DNA from: JBFWNG01 sp050251195
Lineage (GTDB): Bacteria; Bdellovibrionota_B; Oligoflexia; Oligoflexales; Oligoflexaceae
Assembly: GCA_050251195.1 (NCBI GenBank)
Contig: JBFWNG010000004.1
Location: 124,001-188,000 of the forward strand
Length of the DNA stretch: 64,000 nucleotides
Direction: 5' to 3'
Positions 1-8,585 of the stretch are shown in pieces (position 1 is the stretch's first letter; each line of letters opens with the position of its first letter). Under the pieces are notes generated by a model, which was not told where the DNA came from, ran no database searches, and saw only the letters and a program-made list of their open reading frames with translations. The position numbers and the translations under genes are program-made.

Positions 1-3000
1 GAAAATCAGGAGGATTATGCATCCGAGTATGCCGACGAAGTTGAAGAACCGGCAGAGAACAATTATGCGGCAGCTCAAGGAAACGCAAATACCGCTCCGT
101 ATGACGATCCCGTGCCAGTAAACCAGCAACCCGCGCCAGAAGCGCAGAATCAAATGAACAATTACAGTTTTGGGCAAACCCCTGCGGCTAATTACGGCGC
201 CGATGCTCCCCCAGTGCCTGTCACAAACTACGGGGCCTCCGCGCCGGGATATAACCCTTCGCAGGGCGCCGCCAATCCTTACGGCCAAAACCAGGCTCTG
301 CCATTGAATAACCAAAACCCGTTGCCGCCGGCCAATACGCCGCAGACATCCGAGGTTGCGACGGCCCCATCTGCTCCTCCAGCCGCACCGGCAGCGCCAC
401 CGCCACCGCGCCCCAAGACACCGGAGGAACAAATAGCGGAAGTCCTTCCTGCGGCGTCCGAAGTCCGATGGATAGGCTACGATTACAGAGTTAAAGAGAA
501 GTCGCTCATTGTCGAGGTCATTTGGGACGGCAAAGGAACGTACAAAGTTTTCCAGGAAACCAATCTCAACGGACAACCTGAACTCGTTTTGCGATTCCTA
601 GGTGCGACAATTCGGGAAAAAATCAACAAGGACCTCGACGCAAGTGAATTCTATTCGCCGGTTGCATACATTCGCGTGCGCGAAAGCAAAGTGAACAATT
701 GGGCTGATATTGTGCTCACGTTTAGAGAAGAAGTGAAGGGCACCTTCGAAGAGAAAGACGGAACGATAAAGTTGACCTATCCGATTCCGGAACATTACTT
801 TAGCAGCCCAGGCCACAAAGCTGTTGCGGAGGCCAAGGCGACGAAGTTGAGCGATGCCGATTTGCTTAGCTTTAACATTGTGGCGGAAAAAGCGCCGCCT
901 CCGACGGCTCCAGCTCCAGCGGACAACGCGGTTCCCATCGAAAACGTGATAGATCAAAGCAACCAAATTGACGCCGAAGGATTCCCGGCTAGCTACGGCA
1001 ATGAGAGCGCTCCGACCGCAGACTATGGCACAAATGGTGCCGCGCCCGCTGCGGAAGACAGTGGCGAAGTTATTCCGGTAGAGGCTTCGGGATACGGCGA
1101 TGCCCCTGCTGAAGAGGAAAACAGTTACGAAGGCGATGCGCCTGCAGAAGGCGACGGGGGCGAAAATGCGCCTGCCGAAGAGGGAGATAATTACGAAGGA
1201 TATCAAAGCAACGGAGGCAACGAAGGCACCGAAGATTCGAACGAAGAAGCGCCGGCAGAAGAATACATGCAGAACGGAGGGGACTTTTCGTTTCTAGCGG
1301 TTGCGCAGTATGATTTGCAAAGTGCGTCTGGAAATGCGGGGAACTCCGCCCCGAGTAACTACGGCGCAACCAATGCTCCCGCCAATAACGCGTACGGCAA
1401 CTACGGCGGCAATGCTATTCAAGTACAAGATGAAACAACGCCGCAGGCGGCCCCCGATGTTCCCATTGATCAGGGCGCCCCGCTGGCGCAGCCGGACGAC
1501 TATTCCGACGTAGAAGCGCAACCTTCTGAAACGCCCGCTCAACAATTCAGCGGGCGGCCAACGTCGGTCGAGTTTCATGAAGCGCCGCTTAATCTTGTCC
1601 TAAAAACCTTTGAACAAGAGAGTGGCAACAATTTTATATTCCCAAGGGACATCGGCGATATCCTCGTCACGATGCGTCTCAAGGACGTGCCGTGGGATGA
1701 AGCTCTGAAGGCCGTCCTTGAAACCTATGGCTTGGGTATGGTGCAGGTAGGTCCTAAAATTGCCCGGATCGATCGTATCGAAAACCTGACAGGCTATCTG
1801 CAAAAACTCAATGACACGAATCGATTTAAGGTAAGGCTCGAACCGACCAAGATTCTTGTTGTGCGGCTCAATAATGCGCAGGCTGAGGTTGCGATTCCAA
1901 ATCTCACCTCGCTCCTCGCGGCAGATATGACCAACGATCCGCGTATAAAGTTGTCGGCTGATAAGCGAACTAACACGGTTGTTGCCGAAGCGCCTCCGCC
2001 GATTCTGACAAAAATAAAAAGCGTTCTTGATCGCATCGACCTTGAAACGCCTCAAGTGGAGATAAAAGGCAGGATCGTCGAAGTGAGCAAGAGCGACAAT
2101 GATTTCTTTGGTGTCGCTTGGGGCAACAATTTTAACTTCGATCCCGGACGAGGGTTGGGGTTTGGCAGCCTTAACTTCCCCAATTCTCTTACTTCTAACT
2201 TTTCCGTGGATCCTGGGGTTAGCGGAGGCGGCAGAGCCGGAAATCTTAGTGTCAAGCTCGGCAGTATCAACAGATTTCTCGATCTTGATCTCTTCTTAGC
2301 AATGGAGTCTAAGAAAGGTACGGCCAAGATCCTCCAAGATGCGAAATCGGTTGTTCTCGACCGTGAACCTGCGTCCATTCAAGCCGGATCTCAAGATATC
2401 GTGACGCAAACGGATGTGATCAATGGAGTCCCCACAACTCGTCTCGTCACTATCGATTACTTGCTAAAGCTCGAAGCGACACCAGAGGTTACGGCGAGCG
2501 ACCTTGTTAACCTCAAGCTCGACATTTCTAGTGATATCCCCAATACCGCAGTTTCTCAGGGCGCGATATCGACGAAGGTGACACGCCGTCAATCCACGAA
2601 GATGTCATTGGCTAGCGGTGAAACCGGCGTTATTGGCGGCATTTACGACAACAAGAAGAGCAAAGCGGTGACCGGCATTCCGATTCTCTCGAGTATTCCC
2701 ATCATAGGCGCTCTTTTTCGTTCGACGAACACTATCGAAACCCAAACGGAATTGCTAATCATGATCACGCCCACCATTCTCAACGGGAACGGCAAAAAAG
2801 TCACCGACGGCGGCTCGTCTGGCAATTTCCTCGAGGACAATGCCGGAACCCAAGAAAACGCTAGCACGTCTGACGGGTTTATTTCCACGAATGTGAATGC
2901 CAGCAATTCAGGTGAACAAGCTGTCGAGGATACTGAGTACGCTGAGGATCAAGAGGCGCCGGCTCAAGGTCAGCAGGGCAACGCGGCCAACGGCGGCAAC

Positions 3001-3198
3001 TACGAACAAGGCAACGCGACCAACGGCGGCAACTACGAACAAGGGAACGCAGGCGCCCAGCAGAGCAACGCGGCCTCCGAACAAGGCAACGCAGCCACCG
3101 GCGGAAATTACGAACAAGGCGGTTCAAACGCGAATTACAACAACCAAGGAACGGAGAATCAGGCGCAGTCCAACGGCGGCGATTCGGCCAATTTCTAG
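1..3198 (+). CDS. pilQ: Type IV pilus secretin PilQ (5' end outside window)
   Basis: Outer-membrane secretin through which type IV pili are extruded. The frame is open from base 1, so the true start lies upstream. Counting codons from base 1, a Pro/Asn/Gly-rich stretch with NYG motifs leads into an AMIN domain (about 155-270), which in this family binds peptidoglycan. A long acidic, low-complexity linker follows (about 295-515), then an STN/secretin N domain starting at VEFHEAPLNLVL (about 521-590), an N1-type domain (about 617-690) and the secretin core (about 690-927) with TGVIGGIY and GIPILSSIPIIGALF. Unusually, about 138 residues rich in Gly, Asn and Gln follow the core and contain repeated GGNYEQGNA units. 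A short gene for an exported protein follows 14 bp downstream. The family call is secure; the function of the tail is unknown. Confidence 0.93.
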   Translation, partial: ENQEDYASEYADEVEEPAENNYAAAQGNANTAPYDDPVPVNQQPAPEAQNQMNNYSFGQTPAANYGADAPPVPVTNYGASAPGYNPSQGAANPYGQNQALPLNNQNPLPPANTPQTSEVATAPSAPPAAPAAPPPPRPKTPEEQIAEVLPAASEVRWIGYDYRVKEKSLIVEVIWDGKGTYKVFQETNLNGQPELVLRFLGATIREKINKDLDASEFYSPVAYIRVRESKVNNWADIVLTFREEVKGTFEEKDGTIKLTYPIPEHYFSSPGHKAVAEAKATKLSDADLLSFNIVAEKAPPPTAPAPADNAVPIENVIDQSNQIDAEGFPASYGNESAPTADYGTNGAAPAAEDSGEVIPVEASGYGDAPAEEENSYEGDAPAEGDGGENAPAEEGDNYEGYQSNGGNEGTEDSNEEAPAEEYMQNGGDFSFLAVAQYDLQSASGNAGNSAPSNYGATNAPANNAYGNYGGNAIQVQDETTPQAAPDVPIDQGAPLAQPDDYSDVEAQPSETPAQQFSGRPTSVEFHEAPLNLVLKTFEQESGNNFIFPRDIGDILVTMRLKDVPWDEALKAVLETYGLGMVQVGPKIARIDRIENLTGYLQKLNDTNRFKVRLEPTKILVVRLNNAQAEVAIPNLTSLLAADMTNDPRIKLSADKRTNTVVAEAPPPILTKIKSVLDRIDLETPQVEIKGRIVEVSKSDNDFFGVAWGNNFNFDPGRGLGFGSLNFPNSLTSNFSVDPGVSGGGRAGNLSVKLGSINRFLDLDLFLAMESKKGTAKILQDAKSVVLDREPASIQAGSQDIVTQTDVINGVPTTRLVTIDYLLKLEATPEVTASDLVNLKLDISSDIPNTAVSQGAISTKVTRRQSTKMSLASGETGVIGGIYDNKKSKAVTGIPILSSIPIIGALFRSTNTIETQTELLIMITPTILNGNGKKVTDGGSSGNFLEDNAGTQENASTSDGFISTNVNASNSGEQAVEDTEYAEDQEAPAQGQQGNAANGGNYEQGNATNGGNYEQGNAGAQQSNAASEQGNAATGGNYEQGGSNANYNNQGTENQAQSNGGDSANF
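2977..3117 (+). repeat. 33-bp tandem repeat in the pilQ 3' end
   Basis: A 33-bp unit beginning GGCAACGCGGCCAACGG occurs at 2977-3009 and 3010-3042 and, diverged, at 3085-3117. A 42-bp degenerate spacer separates the last two. Each unit encodes an 11-residue block of the GNAANGGNYEQ type, so copy-number changes keep frame and only alter the length of the PilQ tail. Confidence 0.8.
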
Positions 3199-3212
3199 AC
3201 GAGGATGGTTTC

Positions 3213-3782
3213 ATGTTTTTCAAAGCGCTAATGATGATCTTTCTTACCGCGATGGTGGGTACGTGCTCCGAAGAGCCCGAAGATCCGGGAAACTGTTCGC
3301 TTTCATGCGGTAACGCGATCATTGGCAGCAACGACCCTCAAGTGAGCATTACTGCCATGACGGAACCCGGCAACATTACCTGCGAGAATAGGGATCAAAC
3401 CGTGCAGCCCGTCCGACTTAAGTTTCTGGTGTCCGAGAAAGTGACGCAACCCTCTGGAAAAGTAGGGGGTGCAGGGACCGAGGTCCAAAAGCCGGTCCCT
3501 TTCGTCAGCTTTGAGCCGAATAAGACTGGCGTTTTTAGGGATGTGATCCCCGGCAACACGGATCCGAAAGACGAGGAGATAGAGGCTGAAGGGGCCGCCT
3601 ATCTAGGGGTTATAACCCCAAAAAGCAATTGGTGTTCGGACGCCTGTGGTGTAATCTCAGTGGAGCTAGCGCCCGCATGTCCAGCGCCCGGTGAGACCAA
3701 CGAGGTAACGCTCTCGGTGTCGAGTGGACCTTTGGGTTCGGAAACTATGAAATTTAGCGTCACAACTAAAGATGAAGAATAA
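3213..3782 (+). CDS. Cysteine-rich exported protein, unknown function
   Basis: Not recognised. The 189-residue product starts with a short hydrophobic segment (residues 5-16) ending in VGTC at Cys18. This resembles a lipobox, but the -1 residue is Thr, not Gly/Ala/Ser. Pairs of further cysteines (NCSLSCG, NWCSDACG, and single ones in ITCEN and APACPAP) suggest disulfides in a periplasmic or surface domain, and the C-terminal half looks like a beta-rich Ig-like fold. The ATG has a GAGG ribosome site 8 bp upstream. It lies between pilQ and a TPR gene and may be co-transcribed with them, so a pilus-related role is possible but unproven. Confidence 0.7.
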   Translation: MFFKALMMIFLTAMVGTCSEEPEDPGNCSLSCGNAIIGSNDPQVSITAMTEPGNITCENRDQTVQPVRLKFLVSEKVTQPSGKVGGAGTEVQKPVPFVSFEPNKTGVFRDVIPGNTDPKDEEIEAEGAAYLGVITPKSNWCSDACGVISVELAPACPAPGETNEVTLSVSSGPLGSETMKFSVTTKDEE

Positions 3783-3803
3783 TAGGCGGCTTGAGATAAA
3801 CGC

Positions 3804-4802
3804 GTGAAGACTACGGATAGCACAATTGTGGACCCTTGGTTGCCGATTCTCAAGAATCTCGACCTTTCGCGGTTTGAGCGAGAAGTTGTCAAGAGATACG
3901 AAAAGGCCCCGTTGGGTCGTTCGTTCTTGCCGATCTCCGATATCCTTCGCAAGCATCGTCACGTGGATGAAGCTGTGGAACTCCTGGTTCACGGCGTCAA
4001 ACGTCATCCCGATTTTACGGTAGCGCGCGTCGTACTCGCCCGTGAGCTTTTCGGCAAAGGCCTTGTCGTCGAGGCGTGGCGTATGCTCAAAGAGGCCACC
4101 GAGCCTTTGGGTGAGAACGTTCTTGCGCAAAAACTTCTTTTGAAGAGCGCCATAATTCTGCGCCTTGAGGACGAGGTTCGGGATCTTGTGAATTTCCTCT
4201 CCAAGCGGATGATGGTGGATGAGGAAACAAGCCAGCTTATCGACGAACTCAAGCGATCCGATTTCCGGCAGTTTTCTTCGAAATACATTCAGACATTGCG
4301 GGAAAGCGGTCTCCCCGTTCTTGATGATTATCGCGACCTTCTTAAGGAGGCCGAGCCGAAACCATCAAAGCCGAGTCCCAGCAGCCAACCGCTACGGATG
4401 CCGACGCGCGATGCTGCGTCTCCTTATCGAGACGAGAAAATCGACGGATTTTTCGTGGCGCCTCTTGCGCAAATATTTTCTTCTTTTCCAGAGGAAGCAT
4501 ACGGCGCGGGCGGTACGAAAGGCGTCGAGCTCGACTCCACTACTTTGGCAGAGATTTACGAGAACCAGGGCCACTACCACAAGGCTTTGGAAATATATCG
4601 GCGTATGCTCAAAGGAGCTCCCCAGAACGAGTACGTTAAGCAGAAGATCATGCAGATCAGCAAGCAGAGCAAAGAACAGCGGGGCTCCGATCTTGCCATC
4701 GACCCGTCCTTGGTTGACGACATGGAAGCGCTTCAAATCATCGACACGCAAATCAATTTTTACAACGATATATTAACGCGTATAAAACCACAGGGTGGCT
4801 GA
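3804..4802 (+). CDS. TPR-repeat protein
   Basis: A 332-residue soluble protein, no signal peptide, GTG start. Helical-hairpin repeats are visible in the first half (HRHVDEAVELLVHGVKRHP, then GLVVEAWRMLKEA), and a clear TPR lies near residues 245-275 (LAEIYENQGHYHKALEIYRR). Between them sits a Pro/Ser-rich linker around residues 190-205. TPR proteins act as scaffolds and no catalytic motif is seen. It is 21 bp downstream of the cysteine-rich gene and 2 bp upstream of aroQ, so it is probably part of the pilQ-aroQ-pgeF transcription unit. The partner is unknown. Confidence 0.75.
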   Translation: MKTTDSTIVDPWLPILKNLDLSRFEREVVKRYEKAPLGRSFLPISDILRKHRHVDEAVELLVHGVKRHPDFTVARVVLARELFGKGLVVEAWRMLKEATEPLGENVLAQKLLLKSAIILRLEDEVRDLVNFLSKRMMVDEETSQLIDELKRSDFRQFSSKYIQTLRESGLPVLDDYRDLLKEAEPKPSKPSPSSQPLRMPTRDAASPYRDEKIDGFFVAPLAQIFSSFPEEAYGAGGTKGVELDSTTLAEIYENQGHYHKALEIYRRMLKGAPQNEYVKQKIMQISKQSKEQRGSDLAIDPSLVDDMEALQIIDTQINFYNDILTRIKPQGG

Positions 4803-4804
4803 AA

Positions 4805-5269
4805 ATGAGAATTCTCATCGCGAACGGCGTCAATCTCGATCTCTTGGGTCAACGTGATCCCCAATTCTATGGTAGTTTTTCGCTCGCAGACCTAGAAGCT
4901 GATCTTAGGGGTTACGGGGAGAAACTCAAAGGACTCTTGGAGATCCCCAAGCTCGAAATGGTGTTCTTTCAAACCAACTGCGAACGCGAGTTTCTTGAAA
5001 AGGTCTCCGAGAAATGGGACGGAGCGCTTATCAACCCAGGCGCGTGGACGCACAACTCCTACGCTTTAGCGGACCGCATCTCCGACCTGAATCTTAAGTT
5101 TGTCGAGGTTCATATTTCCAATCTCGCCAAAAGAGAGTCTTTTAGACAAAAGTCCGTTCTAGGACCCTACGCAACGGGCGTTGTCTACGGCATGGGACGC
5201 GATTCTTACAGGGCTGCGCTCACTGGCCTTCTGAGTCGTCTGTCGCGAAAGACGTATGGACCTTCTTAA
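4805..5269 (+). CDS. aroQ: Type II 3-dehydroquinate dehydratase
   Basis: Catalyses dehydration of 3-dehydroquinate to 3-dehydroshikimate in the shikimate pathway, as a cytosolic dodecamer in this family. At 154 residues it is the usual length. It carries the family landmarks NGVNLDLLGQRDP, FYG (active-site Tyr region), INPGAWTHNSYAL with the catalytic His, and EVHISN followed by a conserved RESFR. The usual QSNHEG loop reads QTNCER, a variation at a substrate-contact loop. It starts 2 bp after the TPR stop, and its last 14 bp overlap the pgeF start, so the three are probably translated from one mRNA. aroC and aroF lie elsewhere in the window. Confidence 0.95.
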   Translation: MRILIANGVNLDLLGQRDPQFYGSFSLADLEADLRGYGEKLKGLLEIPKLEMVFFQTNCEREFLEKVSEKWDGALINPGAWTHNSYALADRISDLNLKFVEVHISNLAKRESFRQKSVLGPYATGVVYGMGRDSYRAALTGLLSRLSRKTYGPS

Positions 5270-5933
5270 GGCCTTCGACAAGGTTCTCTGGGTAAAATCG
5301 CCCGCCAACATTCTCAATCATTGGGACAATTCCGTCGTGCGCTATGGCTTTGACGTCGTCAAGCCGGAGAATGCATTTAGTTTGCATCAGGTCCATGGCA
5401 ACACCGTCGTTGCCGCGCCCAAAGACCGCAGCTTCGAACCTCAGGCCGACGGTATATACACTCAACAACGCGGCAAGAAAATCGCGATCAAAACAGCGGA
5501 TTGTGTCCCCATTTTGTTCTCCGCACCCGGCTTCGTTATGGGCATTCACGCAGGATGGCGCGGAATTGCGAAAGGCATTGTAACCGAAGCGACGAGAACT
5601 TTGACGAATTCGAAAATTGAACTAAATAATGTTTTGGTAGGGATCGGTCCGCATATCAGCGTCTTTCGCTACGAAGTGGGCGACGACGTGATCGACGCCA
5701 TGAAAAACTCCGCCGCCCCCGACCTAGATTACTGCCTGATAAAAAGCGGGCCTCAGAAGTGGCACATCGATCTAGGCGCAAAATGCGCGGGCGAGCTTAT
5801 CGGATTGGGAATCCAGCCCCAAAATATCACCTGCTCCCGCAGCTGTACTTACACGGAAACCAGTGTTTGGCCGAGCTATCGTCGAGACGGCGCCAATGCC
5901 GGTCGTCTCTGGAGTTGGGTGGAATTAGTTTAG
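5256..5933 (+). CDS. pgeF: PgeF/YfiH-family purine nucleoside phosphorylase (laccase-domain fold)
   Basis: A multicopper-polyphenol-oxidase-type (DUF152) protein of 225 residues. Members act on purine nucleosides in vitro, and E. coli PgeF/YfiH has been linked to peptidoglycan precursor quality control. The metal-site motifs are present in order: LHQVHGNTV (His), IKTADCVPI (Cys) and GIHAGWRGIAKG (His). The ATG lies inside the 3' end of aroQ (14-bp overlap), indicating coupling. The gene ends 5 bp from the stop of the convergent kmo gene, leaving no room for a conventional terminator. Family assignment is firm; the physiological substrate is not shown by sequence. Confidence 0.9.
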   Translation: MDLLKAFDKVLWVKSPANILNHWDNSVVRYGFDVVKPENAFSLHQVHGNTVVAAPKDRSFEPQADGIYTQQRGKKIAIKTADCVPILFSAPGFVMGIHAGWRGIAKGIVTEATRTLTNSKIELNNVLVGIGPHISVFRYEVGDDVIDAMKNSAAPDLDYCLIKSGPQKWHIDLGAKCAGELIGLGIQPQNITCSRSCTYTETSVWPSYRRDGANAGRLWSWVELV

Positions 5934-5938
5934 TTGCG

Positions 5939-7303
5939 TTAATGCAACCGTTCCCTGAACCGCGCATGGTAGTCCTTGACCAAATTTCTCGCCTTTTCCC
6001 AGTCGATATCCGCAATGGTTTGCGCGTCTTTGCACAGATCGTTGAGAAGGCGTTCCTGCAAGTCACCCGCTTGCTTTGCCCAGAAGTAAGGGGTCGTGCG
6101 GAATGTGACGAGAGAATATTGATCCACAAATTCTTTGGGATATTCACGAGACAACTTAAGGGAAACTTCCTTTTTTAGAAGAAAGCGCGGGTCGCCCACA
6201 AGGTCGCGCATTTCGACGAAATTCGCGAGGGCCATGTCAGCAATGGCTTCTGTGTTAGGACGTCGTTGGTTTTCGAATTCTTTGAAAGCGCGTTCGAGGT
6301 TGGAATCCATTTGGAGCAGTTCGATAAGTTTCTGGGTGCTTTCGAAGGCACAGTTCATGCCTTGTCCGTAAAATGGAACAACGGCGTGCGCGGCATCGCC
6401 GAGCAAAAGAACTTTGTCTTTGTAGCTCCAAGGGCGGCTTCGAACGGTGCCCAGTAGGCCAGTGGGATTTTTAAAAAAATGGCTATTTAGGTCTGTGAGC
6501 AGAGGATAGGCGTCGGGAAAATGTTGGAGAAAAAATTCCTGAAGCCGGTCTGCGGTTTGCAGTTGATCAAAACTAACGGGGCCGTGGTAAGGCAAAAATA
6601 ACGTACAAGTAAAGCTGCCGTCGCTGTTGGGTAAGGCAATCAACATGTAGCTCTTTCGTGGCCAGATATGGAGCGCGTTCTCTTCAAGACTGAATCGACG
6701 TCCGGGCGGTCCGGGCGGTATGGTCAGCTCTTTGTATCCATACGGGAGTATGTCGTTGTTGGTTTGTGTGTGGCCACTGTCCTCAAGCGCCTTGCGAACC
6801 ATCGAACCTGCTCCGTCGGCGCCGACGAGAAGTTGGTAGTCGATGGTCTCCGTCTTGCCGTCCGCCGACTTAAATACTGCTTTTGACTTCTCAAGGTTCA
6901 GAGACTCAAGAGCGCGATCAAAATGGATTTTCACGTTGTTCCGCTTTTCGGCCTCGTCCATTAGGACAGCGTTAAGAAAACCTCGCGAAATGGAGTTGAT
7001 GCAATCTTGTTCCGCGACGCCATATGGTTGAAAGGTGGTGGTGCCTTTCTCCGAATGGATCATGCGCCCGCGCATCGGCATGGCTCCCTTGAGTACAGTC
7101 CTTTGTAATCCTATTTTATCGAGCGCTGCGAGTCCGCGCACCGAAATGGCAAGGTTGATGGAACGGCCTGCGCCGGCGTCGGTCTTACGCATGTCCAGTC
7201 TCTTTTCGTAAATCTCGACCTCATACCCGCTATCGGCAAGATAAATGCCGAGAAGTGTTCCTGACAAACCTGCGCCTGCGATGATGACCTTTTTGTTAGC
7301 CAT
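5939..7303 (-). CDS. kmo: Kynurenine 3-monooxygenase
   Basis: FAD-dependent hydroxylase that converts L-kynurenine to 3-hydroxykynurenine with NADPH and O2. The 454-residue product has the N-terminal FAD motif IAGAGLSGTLLG, the KMO-typical GRSINLAIS segment, and the second FAD/GD motif GDAAHAVVPFYGQGMN near residue 300. Hydrophobic anchoring segments of the eukaryotic enzyme are not evident. It is the last gene of the kynurenine operon; its ATG overlaps the 3' end of kynU by 8 bp. The gene ends almost on top of pgeF, which is transcribed toward it. Confidence 0.93.
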   Translation of the reverse strand: MANKKVIIAGAGLSGTLLGIYLADSGYEVEIYEKRLDMRKTDAGAGRSINLAISVRGLAALDKIGLQRTVLKGAMPMRGRMIHSEKGTTTFQPYGVAEQDCINSISRGFLNAVLMDEAEKRNNVKIHFDRALESLNLEKSKAVFKSADGKTETIDYQLLVGADGAGSMVRKALEDSGHTQTNNDILPYGYKELTIPPGPPGRRFSLEENALHIWPRKSYMLIALPNSDGSFTCTLFLPYHGPVSFDQLQTADRLQEFFLQHFPDAYPLLTDLNSHFFKNPTGLLGTVRSRPWSYKDKVLLLGDAAHAVVPFYGQGMNCAFESTQKLIELLQMDSNLERAFKEFENQRRPNTEAIADMALANFVEMRDLVGDPRFLLKKEVSLKLSREYPKEFVDQYSLVTFRTTPYFWAKQAGDLQERLLNDLCKDAQTIADIDWEKARNLVKDYHARFRERLH

Positions 7304-8585
7304 GTTTTGTACCCGCGTGAAATTCTTTTAGAGCCTGAACAAGGCGATATACGTCCTCAAAACCATTATAAAGCGGTACGGGCGCAATCCGAATGATATT
7401 GGGCTTACGCAGGTCGCAATATATGCCCTGTTCGTTGAGATAGGTCCAAACCTTCTCAGCGTTCGTCTGCATTATTATGGAAAGCTGAGCGCCGCGTTTC
7501 TCAGGATCTGGAGGGGTTATAATAGTCATGGTGTCGCCGAGTTCTTCGCGAAGCAATTGCTCGAGGTAGGCGGTAAGTTGCACACTTTTGCGCCGGAGTT
7601 GCGTCATGCCGGCTTCCGTAAAGATCTCGAGCGAAGCAAGATAGCAGGCCAACGGGAGAATAGGCGGATTGCTGAGTTGCCAGGATTCTGCGCCCCCGAT
7701 TTGCTTGAAGTCGCCTTGCATGAGAAACCGCTCCGCTTTGTCGTGTCCCCACCAGCCTTCGAATCTCTTTGTAACTTTTGCGCTCGCTTTTTCGTGCACA
7801 AAACATCCCGCGATCGATCCCGGGCCCGAGTTGAGATACTTGTAAGTGCACCAACAGGCAAAATCAATGTTCCAGTCGTGGAGTTTAAGGTCCAAATTAC
7901 CGGCCGCATGCGCGAGATCAAACCCCACATAGGCACCGATCTTGTGTCCCTTCTCGGCAATAGCTTTCATGTCAAAAGCCTGTCCGGTAAGATAATTGAC
8001 ACCTCCGAGCATTATCAGAGCGATGGATTCGCCGTGGAGCGCCAAGGTTGCGTCAATCTGTTCTGCGCTAATCGTCATTTGGCCATCTTCGGGTTCCAGC
8101 ACAACAAGAGCTTCATCGGGATTGTAGCCGTGATACGAGATTTGAGATTTGACGGCATAAACGTCGGACGGAAACGCATGTTTCTCTATGACAATCTTGA
8201 AGCGCTTCGGCGTTGGTTGATAAAAGGAGACCATCAAGAGATGAAGGTTAGTCGTGAGCGAGTTCATAGCGACGACTTCAGTCGGTTTGCATCCGACAAC
8301 CTTCGCCGCATAATCGCGAACAAGTTCATGATAAGAATACCACGGTCGATATTCCTTCCCGTGACCCTTGACTCCCATTTCGACCCAGTCCGCGAGTTCC
8401 CGTTGAACGTACGCAGCGGTTGTTTTGGGCTGGAGGCCCAATGAGTGGCCACAGAAGTAAATAGCCTTGCCGCCATCGGCCCGCTTGGGGATGTGAAATC
8501 GCTCGGCAAAACCTCGCAAAGGATCCTTAGCGTCGTGTTCGAGTGCGACTTCGACACGCGCATGCATTTTGGCAGTTAAATTCAC
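7296..8585 (-). CDS. kynU: Kynureninase
   Basis: PLP enzyme cleaving 3-hydroxykynurenine (or kynurenine) to 3-hydroxyanthranilate (or anthranilate) and alanine. The 429-residue length is normal. Fold-type I landmarks are present: FCGHSLGLQPK near the N-terminus, the aspartate region FDLAHAAGNL, and the PLP lysine in CTYKYLNSGPG near residue 245, followed by GWWGHD. It starts with an ATGA overlap on the ACMSD stop and overlaps kmo at its end. Coupling to a 3-hydroxyanthranilate dioxygenase suggests 3-hydroxykynurenine is the real substrate. Confidence 0.95.
   Translation of the reverse strand: MNLTAKMHARVEVALEHDAKDPLRGFAERFHIPKRADGGKAIYFCGHSLGLQPKTTAAYVQRELADWVEMGVKGHGKEYRPWYSYHELVRDYAAKVVGCKPTEVVAMNSLTTNLHLLMVSFYQPTPKRFKIVIEKHAFPSDVYAVKSQISYHGYNPDEALVVLEPEDGQMTISAEQIDATLALHGESIALIMLGGVNYLTGQAFDMKAIAEKGHKIGAYVGFDLAHAAGNLDLKLHDWNIDFACWCTYKYLNSGPGSIAGCFVHEKASAKVTKRFEGWWGHDKAERFLMQGDFKQIGGAESWQLSNPPILPLACYLASLEIFTEAGMTQLRRKSVQLTAYLEQLLREELGDTMTIITPPDPEKRGAQLSIIMQTNAEKVWTYLNEQGIYCDLRKPNIIRIAPVPLYNGFEDVYRLVQALKEFHAGTKHG

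Noticed and set aside
598..1206. Minus-strand open frame of about 200 codons inside pilQ
   Set aside because: It lies wholly antisense to a clearly coding secretin, has no ribosome site and an Arg/Phe-rich composition typical of a shadow frame.
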